Made by a program: the position numbers and the translations under genes. Positions 33,648 to 44,302 of a stretch of 64,000 nt of DNA are shown piece by piece. The DNA is from Nocardia sienata NBRC 100364 (GTDB lineage: Bacteria > Actinomycetota > Actinomycetes > Mycobacteriales > Mycobacteriaceae): positions 1 to 64,000 of the forward strand of contig NZ_BDBX01000031.1 of NCBI RefSeq assembly GCF_001613205.1, given 5' to 3'. Numbering within the stretch: the first letter of the stretch is position 1; the number at the start of each line of letters is the position of its first letter. A model generated the notes under the pieces. The model did no database searches. It was not told the origin of the DNA and saw nothing but the letters and a program-made list of their open reading frames with translations.

Positions 33648-33952
33648 TGTGGGCCGCGACTCTCCCGGTATCGGTGACCGCGCTGCTCGCGCAGACGCCC
33701 GGTACGCCGACCGGCCCGGAATTCGGTAAGGCGTCCCCGCTCGGCCTGGCGATCGTGCTGATTCTGCTGGCGGGGACGTTCCTGCTGGTCCGTTCGATGA
33801 ACAAACATCTGAAGAACCTGCCGGAGACCTTCGAACCCGAACATCCGGAACCGGACCAGGAGGCCGACGAGGGTACCGAGCCCGGGGTACCGCGGCGGGC
33901 CGGGTCCACCCCGAACAGTGGTACCGAGGAAGGCCGCGACCGTCCGGTGTGA
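33647..33952 (+). CDS. Small membrane protein (Rv1083-like)
   Basis: 101 aa protein: one hydrophobic N-terminal stretch, one clear membrane helix (GLAIVLILLAGTFLLVRSM, about 33-51), a basic turn (NKHLKNLP), then a Pro/Glu-rich disordered tail. ATG 33647 overlaps the mca stop (TGATG), so translation is coupled. Position downstream of mca matches Rv1083. Function unknown. Confidence 0.85.
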   Translation: MWAATLPVSVTALLAQTPGTPTGPEFGKASPLGLAIVLILLAGTFLLVRSMNKHLKNLPETFEPEHPEPDQEADEGTEPGVPRRAGSTPNSGTEEGRDRPV

Positions 33953-34228
33953 CGTACGGCGACCGTGAGCGGCCGGCGCACCGGGTGGGACCGTGCCCGC
34001 CCGGTGCCGCCGGGGCGAACCGTAGTCGCGGTCGGTGAAGGCCGGCAGCGGCGTCCTGGCCGGAGAACGAAGCGGTCCGCGCCTACGGGCATGTAGTCAG
34101 TCGGCCGGGAACGCGTCGGGGCCGACGACGATTTCTGTGCCCTCGGCGGTAACTCGCTCGCCGGTGGGGCGAGGATCGCTGCGGTGTCGAGGGCGGCGCC
34201 GGTGACCGCGACCGGGTGGTCGCGCGGG

Positions 34229-34627
34229 CTACCAGTCGATGAGGTCCAGCCGGTGCAGGTGCTCGAAAACCAGTAGTGAACCGGGCGCGACCTCGGGCAT
34301 GGCGGCGTACTCGGCACCGGTGAAGTAGCGGAATTCGGCGATTTCGCCGAGCGGGCTGGGCTCGGCGGTGACCTCGGCGAGGAAACAGGTCATGTGTAGC
34401 CGGGTCCCGGCGGTGTGCCCGTAGGCCTCGGCCTCGAAGACGCCGAGTTCACGCACCGCGGTGACGCCGACGCCGAGTTCCTCACGGGCCTCCCGGTGCA
34501 GCGCCTGTAGCGGGCTCTCCCCCGAATCGATCTTCCCACCGGCCATGTAGAAGACGGTTTTCCCGGTCGAACGGGTCTGGATCAGTCGACGGTCGCGGAT
34601 ATGGGCCAGGGCGGCGGTTCTGATCAC
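34229..34627 (-). CDS. Nudix hydrolase
   Basis: 132 aa enzyme that hydrolyses a nucleoside diphosphate linked to another group. The complete Nudix box is visible: GGKIDSGESPLQALHREAREELG (about residues 35-57), with the REAREE Glu residues that bind magnesium. GTG 34627 is chosen over the ATG at 34732, which would add a Pro/Arg/Cys-rich tail. The substrate is unknown. The 276 bp between it and the Rv1083-like gene hold nothing I can identify. Confidence 0.87.
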   Translation of the reverse strand: MIRTAALAHIRDRRLIQTRSTGKTVFYMAGGKIDSGESPLQALHREAREELGVGVTAVRELGVFEAEAYGHTAGTRLHMTCFLAEVTAEPSPLGEIAEFRYFTGAEYAAMPEVAPGSLLVFEHLHRLDLIDW

Positions 34628-34797
34628 GGCTCCACCGTAGAAGTCCCCACGCGCGCGGGCACGACAGGGTGGCGGCCGGCATGAGAGGTGTGGAAGTGTG
34701 AACCGCCCGGTGGCGTGGGTGATCTGCATCACAAGGTGTCAGGGATTGCGGCGTTGCGGTGTCTTGTATTCGAGCCCCTCGGAGCGAAGGAGACACC

Positions 34798-35988
34798 ATG
34801 AGCAAGAACACCGATGTGATCGTGGTCGGCGGCGGATATGCCGGCGTGATGGCGGCCAACCGCTTGACGCAGCGCGACGACGTGACGGTGACCATGATCA
34901 ATCCGCGCCCGTTCTTCGTCCCACGGCTGCGCTTGCACCAGTTGGTGGGCGGGACCCACGATGCGGTCGTCGACTACAAGGACATCCTGGCCGAGAGTGT
35001 CCGGCTGGTGGTCGACGGTGTGACGCGGATCGATGCGGCCGGGCGCACCGTGACAACGGGCGAGGGCGGCACGATCGGCTACGACTACCTGATCTACGCG
35101 GTGGGTAGCGGTAATGCCGGGCAGCGGGTGCCGGGCGCGGCCGAGTTCGCTTACCCGGTGGCGACGCTGGAGGCGGCGCAGCAGTTGCGGACGGTGCTCT
35201 TCGATACCCCCATGACGGCCCCGGTAACGGTGATCGGAGGCGGCCCGACCGGCATCGAAACCGCCGCGGAACTGGCCGGGCGGGGCCGCAGCGTCACCCT
35301 GGTCTGTGGCGGGGTACTCGGCCCGTACCTGCATCCGAAGGCCCGGCGCACGGCTCGGAAGTATTTCGCCGGGCTCGGGGTGAACGTCATCGAAGGACAC
35401 GACGCGGCTGTCACGGCGGTGACCCGGGACGCCGTCGAACTCGGCGACGGCCGAACGCTGGCGAGTGCGGTCACGATCTGGACAGCCGGCTTCGGCGTCC
35501 CCGACCTGGCCGCCCGGAGCGGGTTGCGCACCGACGCAGTCGGTCGGCTGCTCACCGACGAGACGCTGACCAGTGTCGACGACGAACGCATCGTCGCGGC
35601 GGGCGATTCGGCGGCCCCGTCGGATCTGCCGCTGCGGATGAGCGCCTACACCGCGTACTGCCTGGGCGCGCATGCCGCCGACACACTGCTGCACCGCATC
35701 GCGGGTGAGCAGCCCACCCCGATCGACTTGGCCTTCCCCGCCATGTGCCTCAGCTTCGGCCGGGGCGCCGGGATCTACCAGCTCGGCCACAAGGACGAGA
35801 CCGCCATGCGGCTGTACTTCAGCGGGTTCGCGGGCAAGAAGCTCAAGGAATTCGCCTGTGAGGCAGGTATCAAACATCTGGCGACCGAAGCGCGCAAACC
35901 CGGATCGCACCACTGGTTCAAAGACGGCAAACATCGGCCACAGCTGCTGCGGGCCCAGCGCGCCGACACGGCGGAACCGGTCGCGTAG
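34798..35988 (+). CDS. NAD(P)/FAD-dependent oxidoreductase, NDH-2-like
   Basis: Flavoprotein of 396 aa with two dinucleotide-binding folds: VVGGGYAGVMAANRL for FAD at the N-terminus and VTVIGGGPTGIETAAEL for NAD(P) at about residues 140-160. The FAD-binding IVAAGDSAAPSD is at about 265. This is the plan of type II NADH dehydrogenases and ferredoxin-type reductases. It lacks an obvious C-terminal membrane helix, so a soluble or peripheral role is likely. ATG 34798 has AAGGAG 5 nt upstream. It is not part of the Rv1083-Rv1084 core. Confidence 0.88.
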   Translation: MSKNTDVIVVGGGYAGVMAANRLTQRDDVTVTMINPRPFFVPRLRLHQLVGGTHDAVVDYKDILAESVRLVVDGVTRIDAAGRTVTTGEGGTIGYDYLIYAVGSGNAGQRVPGAAEFAYPVATLEAAQQLRTVLFDTPMTAPVTVIGGGPTGIETAAELAGRGRSVTLVCGGVLGPYLHPKARRTARKYFAGLGVNVIEGHDAAVTAVTRDAVELGDGRTLASAVTIWTAGFGVPDLAARSGLRTDAVGRLLTDETLTSVDDERIVAAGDSAAPSDLPLRMSAYTAYCLGAHAADTLLHRIAGEQPTPIDLAFPAMCLSFGRGAGIYQLGHKDETAMRLYFSGFAGKKLKEFACEAGIKHLATEARKPGSHHWFKDGKHRPQLLRAQRADTAEPVA

Positions 35989-36288
35989 GGACGCCCGAAT
36001 CGCAGTTGCCGGCCTGGCCGCAGTGGCTCGGCATGGGTGCGACAGCGCTCGCGGGACGCTGTCGCCCCATATCCATCACTGATCGAGAAGTAGACATGAG
36101 CACGGCGAGGTCTTATGTCCGGCATCGCGTGCTCGTCGGCTGCGGGCGCACCGGTCATCATGCGGCAGGCCCACTACGCTGGCAGTCGGAGCCGATCGGC
36201 CCTGGTGTGTTCGGACCGACACACCTTGTCGGCCGTGCGGAGACTGTAGATCGTGTCGTGTGCTCACCGGATTTGGGAGGCTGGCATC
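35989..36288 (+). other. Intergenic region with no supported gene
   Basis: 300 bp between the oxidoreductase and the thioredoxin-domain gene. A 99-codon ORF from 36006 has no ribosome binding site and unlikely composition. GGGAGG at 36274-36279 serves the GTG at 36289. No terminator was found. Confidence 0.5.
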
Positions 36289-38343
<2,055 letters not shown>

Positions 38344-38454
38344 GAGACCGGCGGCACCGGCGACGGCAAGGACGCGCCGGGAAGGCGTCGTGCTGGGCGG
38401 CCGGTCGTGCGGGCCGAGCCGGGCTCCGGCGTCCGCGCCGGGCCCAGGGCCCGT

Positions 38455-38486
38455 CGACGCGTGTGCCGGGTACCGGCCACGCGTCG
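38455..38486. terminator. Terminator between Rv1084-like gene and ridA
   Basis: CGACGCGTG pairs with CACGCGTCG and, after a bulged T, GCCGG pairs with CCGGC around GTA: 14 base pairs between convergent genes. Confidence 0.8.
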
Positions 38487-38522
38487 CCTGGAGCGGCCCT
38501 GGCGAAGGCGGCGATACCGGGA

Positions 38523-38924
38523 TCAGCCGACAGCGGTCCCCTCGAGCTCGACCAGCTGGCCGGGAATGGCCAGCCGGGTGACTCCGAGCATCGTGGTGGC
38601 CGGGGCCACGCCGGATGCGCCCAGCCGCGAGGCGAGTACGCCGTAGTGCTGGAAGAGCAGATCGACGTCGGTGGTGTAGACGTTGAGCCGGACGAGGTTC
38701 ACCAGGGACATGCCGGCCGCGTCGAGCACGGCCGCCAAGTTGTCGAGGCTCAATGCCAACTGGGCCGCCATATCACCGGCATGCTGCGGTTTGCCGTCGC
38801 CGCTCATCGCGGTCTGCCCCGAGCAGTACAGGGTCCGGCTGTGGCCGGAGACGAGCTCGCCCTGGTTGAACCCCATCTCCGTCGACCATGCCACCGGGTT
38901 GATCGCTGTTCGTTCCACTGCCAC
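38523..38924 (-). CDS. RidA-family enamine/imine deaminase
   Basis: 133 aa trimeric RidA-type protein, YjgF family, that hydrolyses reactive enamines/imines made by PLP enzymes. Visible: LYCSGQTAMSGDGKPQHAGDMAAQ, LAAVLDAAGMSLVNLVRLNVYTTD, and the C-terminal PGQLVELEGTAVG. The usual Arg in the IPNRRVEI-type motif is not clear, so the exact subclass is uncertain. GTG 38924 has CGGAG about 5 nt upstream. It is divergent from the WYL regulator, with an operator-like repeat between. Confidence 0.85.
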   Translation of the reverse strand: MAVERTAINPVAWSTEMGFNQGELVSGHSRTLYCSGQTAMSGDGKPQHAGDMAAQLALSLDNLAAVLDAAGMSLVNLVRLNVYTTDVDLLFQHYGVLASRLGASGVAPATTMLGVTRLAIPGQLVELEGTAVG

Positions 38925-39031
38925 ATCTACTCCGTTCGATTCGGTGAAGTACGTACGGCCCTCGGCGCGGTAGCCGTGGTTCGGGCCGCCGTGGTGGGAA
39001 GCCTGCCAACCAATCACGACATCCTGTGTCA

Positions 39032-39045
39032 TGTATTCCGATACA
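39032..39045. promoter_or_regulatory. Putative operator TGTAT-N4-ATACA and overlapping -10
   Basis: The 14-bp inverted repeat TGTATTCCGATACA lies between divergent ridA and the WYL regulator. TACAGT (39042-39047) is 6 nt before the regulator ATG and overlaps the repeat, so binding here would block its own promoter. Confidence 0.6.
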
Positions 39046-39053
39046 GTTTTCGG

Positions 39054-40025
39054 ATGCGCGCCGACCGGTTGGTGTCCCTGGTGCTGCTGCTGCGCGGGCG
39101 CGGGCGGCTGACCGCGACCGAGCTGGCCGACGAGCTGGAGGTGTCCACCCGCACCGTGCTGCGGGATATCGAGGCGTTGTCCGCCGCCGGTGTCCCGGTC
39201 TATGCCGAACGCGGCCGACGCGGCGGTTTCGCGTTGCTGCCCGGGTTCCGGACCGAACTGACCGGTCTGAATCACGACGAGGCGATCGCCCTGCTGGTCG
39301 CCGGTTCGCGACGCGGCGCGCAGGCATTCGGACTCGGCTCGGCGCTCGCTTCGGCCATGCTCAAGGTGGTCGACGCGCTCCCCGAAAATCATCGGCACAT
39401 CGCGGCCCAGGTGGCGCAGCGATTGCTCATCGACCCGGAGACCGATCTGCTGTCGCGCCGGTTGGTCACCGAGGAGGTGCCCGGCAGCATATCGGCCGAG
39501 GTCCGGCGCGCGGTGTTCGCCGGAAACAAGCTGCGTATCCACTACGCGGCAGCCGACCGCAGCCCGCAGTGGCGGACGGTGGACCCGATCGGCCTGGTCA
39601 CCGTGCGCGGCCAGGGGTACCTGCTGGCCACCCGAGCCGGCGCGGAACGCACCTACCGGCTGTCGCGGATATCGGCGGCAGAAGCACTTCCCGAACCGGC
39701 CCAGCGCTCGGAGCGGGTCGATCTGGGCCGGGTCTGGCAGGAACGCAGCACCCGATTCCGGACCGGCGGAGACCGGATCGACGTGCTGGTGCGAGTGGAC
39801 CCGGCGCGGCGGGACGAGTTGGTGAGCACCGCGCTGGCCGTGCGCGCCGAGGAATCCGGCGCGGACGGATGGCCGCGGCTGGAGGTGACCTTCCAGGACG
39901 CGCGGCACGCCGAATGGGCGCTGTGGCAGCTCACCACGGACGCGGAAGTCCTGGCCCCGCCGTCCTTGCGCACCTGTCTGCGCGACCGCGCCGCCGCGAT
40001 CGCCGCTCGCTACGGAGCGCTCTAG
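39054..40025 (+). CDS. HTH-WYL transcription regulator
   Basis: 323 aa regulator with an N-terminal winged helix (residues 1-55: LLLRGRGRLTATELADELEVSTRTVLRDIEAL) followed by RGRRGGFALLPGF. A WYL domain (about 140-225) binds a ligand or nucleic acid, and WCX-type extension sequences form the C-terminus. WYL proteins often respond to nucleotides or stress. ATG 39054 is leaderless (TACAGT-N6-ATG). Divergence from ridA with a shared palindrome suggests that it controls ridA and itself. Confidence 0.9.
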   Translation: MRADRLVSLVLLLRGRGRLTATELADELEVSTRTVLRDIEALSAAGVPVYAERGRRGGFALLPGFRTELTGLNHDEAIALLVAGSRRGAQAFGLGSALASAMLKVVDALPENHRHIAAQVAQRLLIDPETDLLSRRLVTEEVPGSISAEVRRAVFAGNKLRIHYAAADRSPQWRTVDPIGLVTVRGQGYLLATRAGAERTYRLSRISAAEALPEPAQRSERVDLGRVWQERSTRFRTGGDRIDVLVRVDPARRDELVSTALAVRAEESGADGWPRLEVTFQDARHAEWALWQLTTDAEVLAPPSLRTCLRDRAAAIAARYGAL

Positions 40026-40229
40026 GGTCCGGGCCGTGAACGACTTCTTGTGCGGCACTCCGGTGGGTGGCCGTTACGAGTGCGGAGCCGGCAGTGGCAG
40101 CTTTCGGTTCCGGCGTGCAGGTTCCTGCACGCTTCGTGCAGGTGGTTCTCTTCGATACGGGCCGGATCTGAGCGAGAGTGGGTGGACAACCCGACCACCC
40201 GGGTGGGATGCACGAACGAGGAGAGGCTC

Positions 40230-41066
40230 ATGATTCTGGTGACCGGCGCCACCGGCAATGTCGGTTCGGAACTGGTAGCGCAACTGTCGAATGCCGGGCA
40301 GCCACTCAAAGTCCTTGTACGGAAACACGATTCGACGACTTTTCCATCAGGGGTGACGCCGGTGGTCGGTGACCTCGACGATCCCGAGTCGATGGCCGGG
40401 GCGCTGGAGAATGTGCGCGCGATGTACCTGATGCCGGGGTACTCCCAGATGTCCACGCTGCTCGATATGGCCAAAGCTGCCGGTTTGGAGCATGTCGTGC
40501 TGCTGTCGAACGGCTCGGCGGGTATCGCCCACCCCGGCAATGTGATCGCCCGGTCCATGGCCGACTCCGAGCGCGCGGTGCGCGAGTCCGGCCTGGCCTG
40601 GACGATGCTGCGCGCGCGGGCATTCATGTCGAATACCCTGCGCTGGCTGCCTCAGCTGGCGGCCGGCGACGTCGTGCGCGTGCAATTTCCGCGGGTAGCG
40701 CTGGCGGCAATCGATCCGGCCGATATCGCGGCGGTCGCGGCCCGGGCGCTCACCGGAGTGGACCTGACCGGCGAGGTCCTGGATCTGACCGGACCCGAGG
40801 CACTGTATCCCGCCGATCAGGTCGCGATCTTGGCCGAAACCCTCGGGCGGCCGCTGGTGTGCCGGGAGCTCACCGACGAGGAGACCCGCGCCGAGCTCGC
40901 CGCTACTGTTCCCGCGCAGTACGCCGCAGCGTTCGCCGACTTCTACATCGATGGCTCGCTCGACGAATCCGTGGTGTATCCGACCGTTGCGACGGTGACC
41001 GGCCGGGCGCCGCGCACCTTCACCGACTGGGCGACCGCGCACGCCGCGTCATTCGCCCGTCTCTGA
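40230..41066 (+). CDS. NmrA-type NAD(P)-binding atypical SDR
   Basis: 278 aa atypical short-chain dehydrogenase. TGATGNVGSELVAQL at the N-terminus is the nucleotide-binding motif; no YxxxK active site is evident, as in NmrA/quinone-reductase-like members. ATG 40230 has GAGGAGAGG upstream, and the frame before it is low quality. It starts a three-gene run with the NTF2-like and alpha/beta hydrolase genes (gaps of 76 and 46 bp), which suggests a catabolic or detoxification operon of unknown substrate. Confidence 0.9.
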   Translation: MILVTGATGNVGSELVAQLSNAGQPLKVLVRKHDSTTFPSGVTPVVGDLDDPESMAGALENVRAMYLMPGYSQMSTLLDMAKAAGLEHVVLLSNGSAGIAHPGNVIARSMADSERAVRESGLAWTMLRARAFMSNTLRWLPQLAAGDVVRVQFPRVALAAIDPADIAAVAARALTGVDLTGEVLDLTGPEALYPADQVAILAETLGRPLVCRELTDEETRAELAATVPAQYAAAFADFYIDGSLDESVVYPTVATVTGRAPRTFTDWATAHAASFARL

Positions 41067-41142
41067 CCGCCGCAGCTTCCGGCAACCGATCGTGCAGCGA
41101 TTCGCGTTCCGGAAGCGGTTATCTCACAGCAAGGATCGTTAT

Positions 41143-41571
41143 ATGGATCGCCTCGATATCATCGACACCTGCACCCGCATGGCCTGGCACACCGACCACC
41201 GCGAATGGGCCGCTCTCGAACGAGTTTTCGCCGATCGAGTGACTCTGGACTACACCAGTCTCAACGGTGGTGAGCCGGTCGTACTCACCCCACCACAGAT
41301 CGCCGCCGCATGGCGTGACACGCTCGGCGGGTTCGAGGCCACTCAGCATCTGCTGACGAACCATCTGGTCGATATCGACGGCGACACCGCCGTATGCACG
41401 GCCTCCTTCCAGGCGACCCATCGTGGCAACGACGAGTTCGGCGCATCGCTGTGGACACTGGGCGGCAGCTACCGGTTCGACCTCGTGCGCGTCGCCGGTG
41501 GCTGGCGGATCCGGGGTCTGGTGATGACCGCGGCATGGGGAGACGGCAACAGGCGTCTGCTGTCCGCATGA
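41143..41571 (+). CDS. NTF2-like (SnoaL-type) protein
   Basis: 142 aa alpha+beta cone protein: N-terminal helix with DIIDTCTRMAWHTDHREWAAL, then FADRVTLDYTSL and the curved-sheet strands to the end. Typical of SnoaL-like/nuclear-transport-factor-2-like proteins acting as cyclases, isomerases or small-ligand binders. AAGGA precedes ATG 41143. Second gene in the run that starts at 40230. Confidence 0.87.
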   Translation: MDRLDIIDTCTRMAWHTDHREWAALERVFADRVTLDYTSLNGGEPVVLTPPQIAAAWRDTLGGFEATQHLLTNHLVDIDGDTAVCTASFQATHRGNDEFGASLWTLGGSYRFDLVRVAGGWRIRGLVMTAAWGDGNRRLLSA

Positions 41572-41617
41572 ACCGGACTCGGTCGGTGCGATCGGTGCCC
41601 AACAATGAGGAGGATGT

Positions 41618-42493
41618 GTGAAGAAGGTCGAATTCGTCAGCGATGGGGTCGAACTCGTCGGAAACCTGTTCCTGCCCGACACCACCGCGCCGGCGCCCGG
41701 CGTGGTGGTCGCGGGTACCTGGACCAGCGTCAAGGAGATGATGGCCGACCGCTACGCCCAGCGGCTCGCCGAAAAGGGATACGCGGCCCTCTCCTTCGAC
41801 TTCACCGGGTTCGGCGAATCGGCCGGTGAACCCCGCGACGTCGAGTCGCCGCAGCGAAAGATCGACGATATCGGCCATGCTGTCGGTTTCCTCGCCACGC
41901 TCGACGCCGTCGACGCCGGGCGCATCGGGGCGCTCGGTATCTGCGCAGCCGCCATGTATATGGCCGGCAATGCCGCGGTGGACCCCCGCGTGAAATCGCT
42001 GGCGCTGGTCGCCCCGTGGCTGCACGACGCAGCGGTGTGCGAGCAGGCGTACGGCGGCGCCGGTGAAGTGACCACCCGGATCGAGGCAGGCCGCCGCGCC
42101 CGGGCACGGTTCGAAGAGACCGGCGAAATCGTCTACGTGCCTGTCGTGGGCAGCGCCGCGGAGAACGCGGCCATGCCGTACGAGATCGATTTCTATCTCG
42201 ATCCCGCGCGCGGCGGCATCCCGGCCTGGCACAATCGATTCGCCGTCATGTCCTGGGTCGACTGGCTCACCCATGACGCGATCGTGACCGCCACCCGCAT
42301 CACGCAGCCGACCGTACTCGTCCACAGCGAAGACGCGGCCATCCCCGACGGCGCCCGACGCTTCCACACCGGACTCGCCGGACCGAAGGACTTCCTGTGG
42401 ACCGAGGGCACCCAATTCGACTTCTATGACCAGGAACCCCAGGTCACGATTGCTGTCGACACGGCCGCGGCCCACTTCGCCCGGACGATGTGA
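41618..42493 (+). CDS. Alpha/beta hydrolase with Cys nucleophile
   Basis: 291 aa alpha/beta hydrolase. The nucleophile elbow reads GICAAAMY, putting Cys109 where Ser is usual, as in dienelactone hydrolases. Other parts of the fold: GTWTSVKEMMADRYAQRLAEKGY (oxyanion region), SFDFTGFGES and VLVHSEDAAIPDG with the candidate acid. The candidate base His is not clear near the C-terminus. GTG 41618 has an excellent GAGGAGG site. Last gene of the 40230-42493 run; a thioester or lactone substrate is possible. Confidence 0.87.
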   Translation: MKKVEFVSDGVELVGNLFLPDTTAPAPGVVVAGTWTSVKEMMADRYAQRLAEKGYAALSFDFTGFGESAGEPRDVESPQRKIDDIGHAVGFLATLDAVDAGRIGALGICAAAMYMAGNAAVDPRVKSLALVAPWLHDAAVCEQAYGGAGEVTTRIEAGRRARARFEETGEIVYVPVVGSAAENAAMPYEIDFYLDPARGGIPAWHNRFAVMSWVDWLTHDAIVTATRITQPTVLVHSEDAAIPDGARRFHTGLAGPKDFLWTEGTQFDFYDQEPQVTIAVDTAAAHFARTM

Positions 42494-42623
42494 CCGGCGC
42501 AGCCGCTATTCGGACGGCGCAGACCGAGCATGATTACCCGGTTGCTGTCATTTCGACCACGGATAGCGCGCTGTGTTCCGGCTGTCTCGCACACCCGGCA
42601 CCACCCTCAACCCGGCTGCGACG

Positions 42624-43508
42624 TCATAGCCACCCTTTCTCCTTCGCCGCCAACGCGGCCTGGAACCGGGTGCGCGCACCCAGCCGGTCCATCACCGCCG
42701 CCACGTGCGAACGGAACTTCCGCACCGAGACATTGATCGATCGCGCCGCGGTGTCGTCGGTGTCGTGGCAGGTCAAGGCCTGCAACACCCGTCGTTCGAT
42801 GGGAGAGAAGGGTGCCTCGGTGATCTCATGACCCAGGTCCCACGCCTGGTCGAAGACCTCGGCAAGGAATCCGGCCAGGCCGGCCTGTCGGATCTGCAGC
42901 ACGGACCCGTCGTCCATGGCGGTGTAGGCGACCGATCGGTTGACGATCACCAGCGGACCGAACGGCCGCGGGCACACCCGATGTGACACACCGAGCACGG
43001 CACCGTGGCGCACATAGTCGGCCTGCCCCGGGTCTTCCATCGCCTCGGGCGACACCAGCACCCGGTGGACCGCGACCAGGTTCGCTTCGACACTCGCCGC
43101 CTCGATCGGTTCCCGGCCTGGTCTGCCCCACGCGGCGAGCAGCTCCCCCGGCTCCCGGAGCAACAGCTCGCGGATACGTCGTCGCGCGTCGTAGCTCTCC
43201 AGGACCTCGACAGGCTCGACCGGGCGGCCCGTCCGCTGTTCTTCGCCCAGATCCTGGAGCACCTCCCACGCGGTGGCCAGTCCCGACAATTGGTGCAAGG
43301 CGTCCGAAAGGCGTTGACGGACCAGTTTTTCCACAGCTTCGGCCGGCGCGACGGCGGTCAGGTCGTCGCGCAACAATCCCAGAGCGCGCAGTTCGGCGAG
43401 CACGGCACGGGTGGCGCGCGTCGGCGACTCCGGTAGTCCGCGACCCCGGAGCAAGTGCCGATGAACGCGTTCCTGATCGGCCGTGCGGCCCGGTCGGCCC
43501 GGCGTCAT
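42624..43508 (-). CDS. LuxR-type HTH regulator with TrmB-like N-terminus
   Basis: 294 aa regulator. The N-terminal winged-helix segment (TRATRAVLAELRALGLL) is of the type found before LuxR tails in Streptomyces and Nocardia regulators. The C-terminal HTH (RRVLQALTCHDTDDTAARSINVSVRKFRSHVAAVMDRLGARTRF) ends in KEKGWL. ATG 43508 overlaps the DUF2306 stop as ATGA, so the two are coupled. The frame to 43547 is not needed. Confidence 0.85.
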   Translation of the reverse strand: MTPGRPGRTADQERVHRHLLRGRGLPESPTRATRAVLAELRALGLLRDDLTAVAPAEAVEKLVRQRLSDALHQLSGLATAWEVLQDLGEEQRTGRPVEPVEVLESYDARRRIRELLLREPGELLAAWGRPGREPIEAASVEANLVAVHRVLVSPEAMEDPGQADYVRHGAVLGVSHRVCPRPFGPLVIVNRSVAYTAMDDGSVLQIRQAGLAGFLAEVFDQAWDLGHEITEAPFSPIERRVLQALTCHDTDDTAARSINVSVRKFRSHVAAVMDRLGARTRFQAALAAKEKGWL

Positions 43509-44212
43509 CGCGCACCTGTTGGGCGGGGCCGCCGGTCGAGCCACCACTGTGCCGTCAGCAGTGACAGGGTCCAGCCCAGCCAGGTGCCGATCCCCGCGAT
43601 GGTTTGGACAAGAAGCTCCTCGTCACCGTGGAACGTGGTGGCCGAGAGGGGCTCCAGCGTCACGAGCAGGATCGCGCCGAGAACGCGGTTGAGAATGATG
43701 GACAGGGTCAGCGCGAAGCTGCGGATCATCCAGCGGCGGTGGTCGCCGATACGGCGCTGTCGGGCCGCGCGCAGGCCCGCGATCGTCGTCAGCAGCCACA
43801 GTGCCGACAGCATCACATTGCTGACCCGGGCGACCGGGCCGAACGGGCTGGTCGCGCCGATGACCAATCCGGTGAGACCGGCCGGGAGGACGCCTGCGAA
43901 CACGTAGCAGCGGCCGAGGTGCCGATGCAGCGGGCGGTAGTGCGACCGAAACCACGGCCATACCTGGAATCCGCAGGTCAGGATGGCCACCGAACCGCAG
44001 ATCACGTGGATCACCAGCAGTGGATAATGCAGGGCGAAACCCGCATCGGGCACTCGGGACAGCGACCGGTCGAAGGTGAGATAGGGGGGAAGTGAGAATG
44101 CGACGAAAGCCAAAACCAGCACCAGGAGCGGCCCCGTCCACGGGCGCCGCCACCAGGTGGGGCGGGGCTCTGAGTGGACAGAGCGCGGTGATCGCCGGGT
44201 CGAAAAAGTCAT
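43505..44212 (-). CDS. DUF2306 membrane protein
   Basis: 235 aa protein with six or so membrane helices: one after the basic N-terminus (LLVLVLAFVAFSLPPYL), then His-rich loops (HYPLLVIHVICGSVAIL, RPLHRHLGRCYVFAGVLPAG) whose paired His may bind a metal or haem as in DUF2306/cytochrome-b-like membrane proteins. It is divergent from a TetR regulator with operator-like repeats between, which implies repression by that regulator. Function unknown. Confidence 0.85.
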   Translation of the reverse strand: MTFSTRRSPRSVHSEPRPTWWRRPWTGPLLVLVLAFVAFSLPPYLTFDRSLSRVPDAGFALHYPLLVIHVICGSVAILTCGFQVWPWFRSHYRPLHRHLGRCYVFAGVLPAGLTGLVIGATSPFGPVARVSNVMLSALWLLTTIAGLRAARQRRIGDHRRWMIRSFALTLSIILNRVLGAILLVTLEPLSATTFHGDEELLVQTIAGIGTWLGWTLSLLTAQWWLDRRPRPTGAR

Positions 44213-44249
44213 GAGGGACCATCCGGGAGAGCCGAGGAAACGAGATGCT

Positions 44250-44282
44250 GCGTATAACGTACGCGTAGCGTATGGCATACGC
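44250..44282. promoter_or_regulatory. Tandem operator repeats for the TetR regulator
   Basis: Two 15-bp inverted repeats, GCGTATAACGTACGC (44250-44264) and GCGTATGGCATACGC (44268-44282), 18 bp centre to centre, lie between divergent DUF2306 and tetR genes. They are likely sites of the adjacent TetR protein. Confidence 0.75.
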
Positions 44283-44302
44283 AATAGTTTGAGGAGTGGC
44301 TG

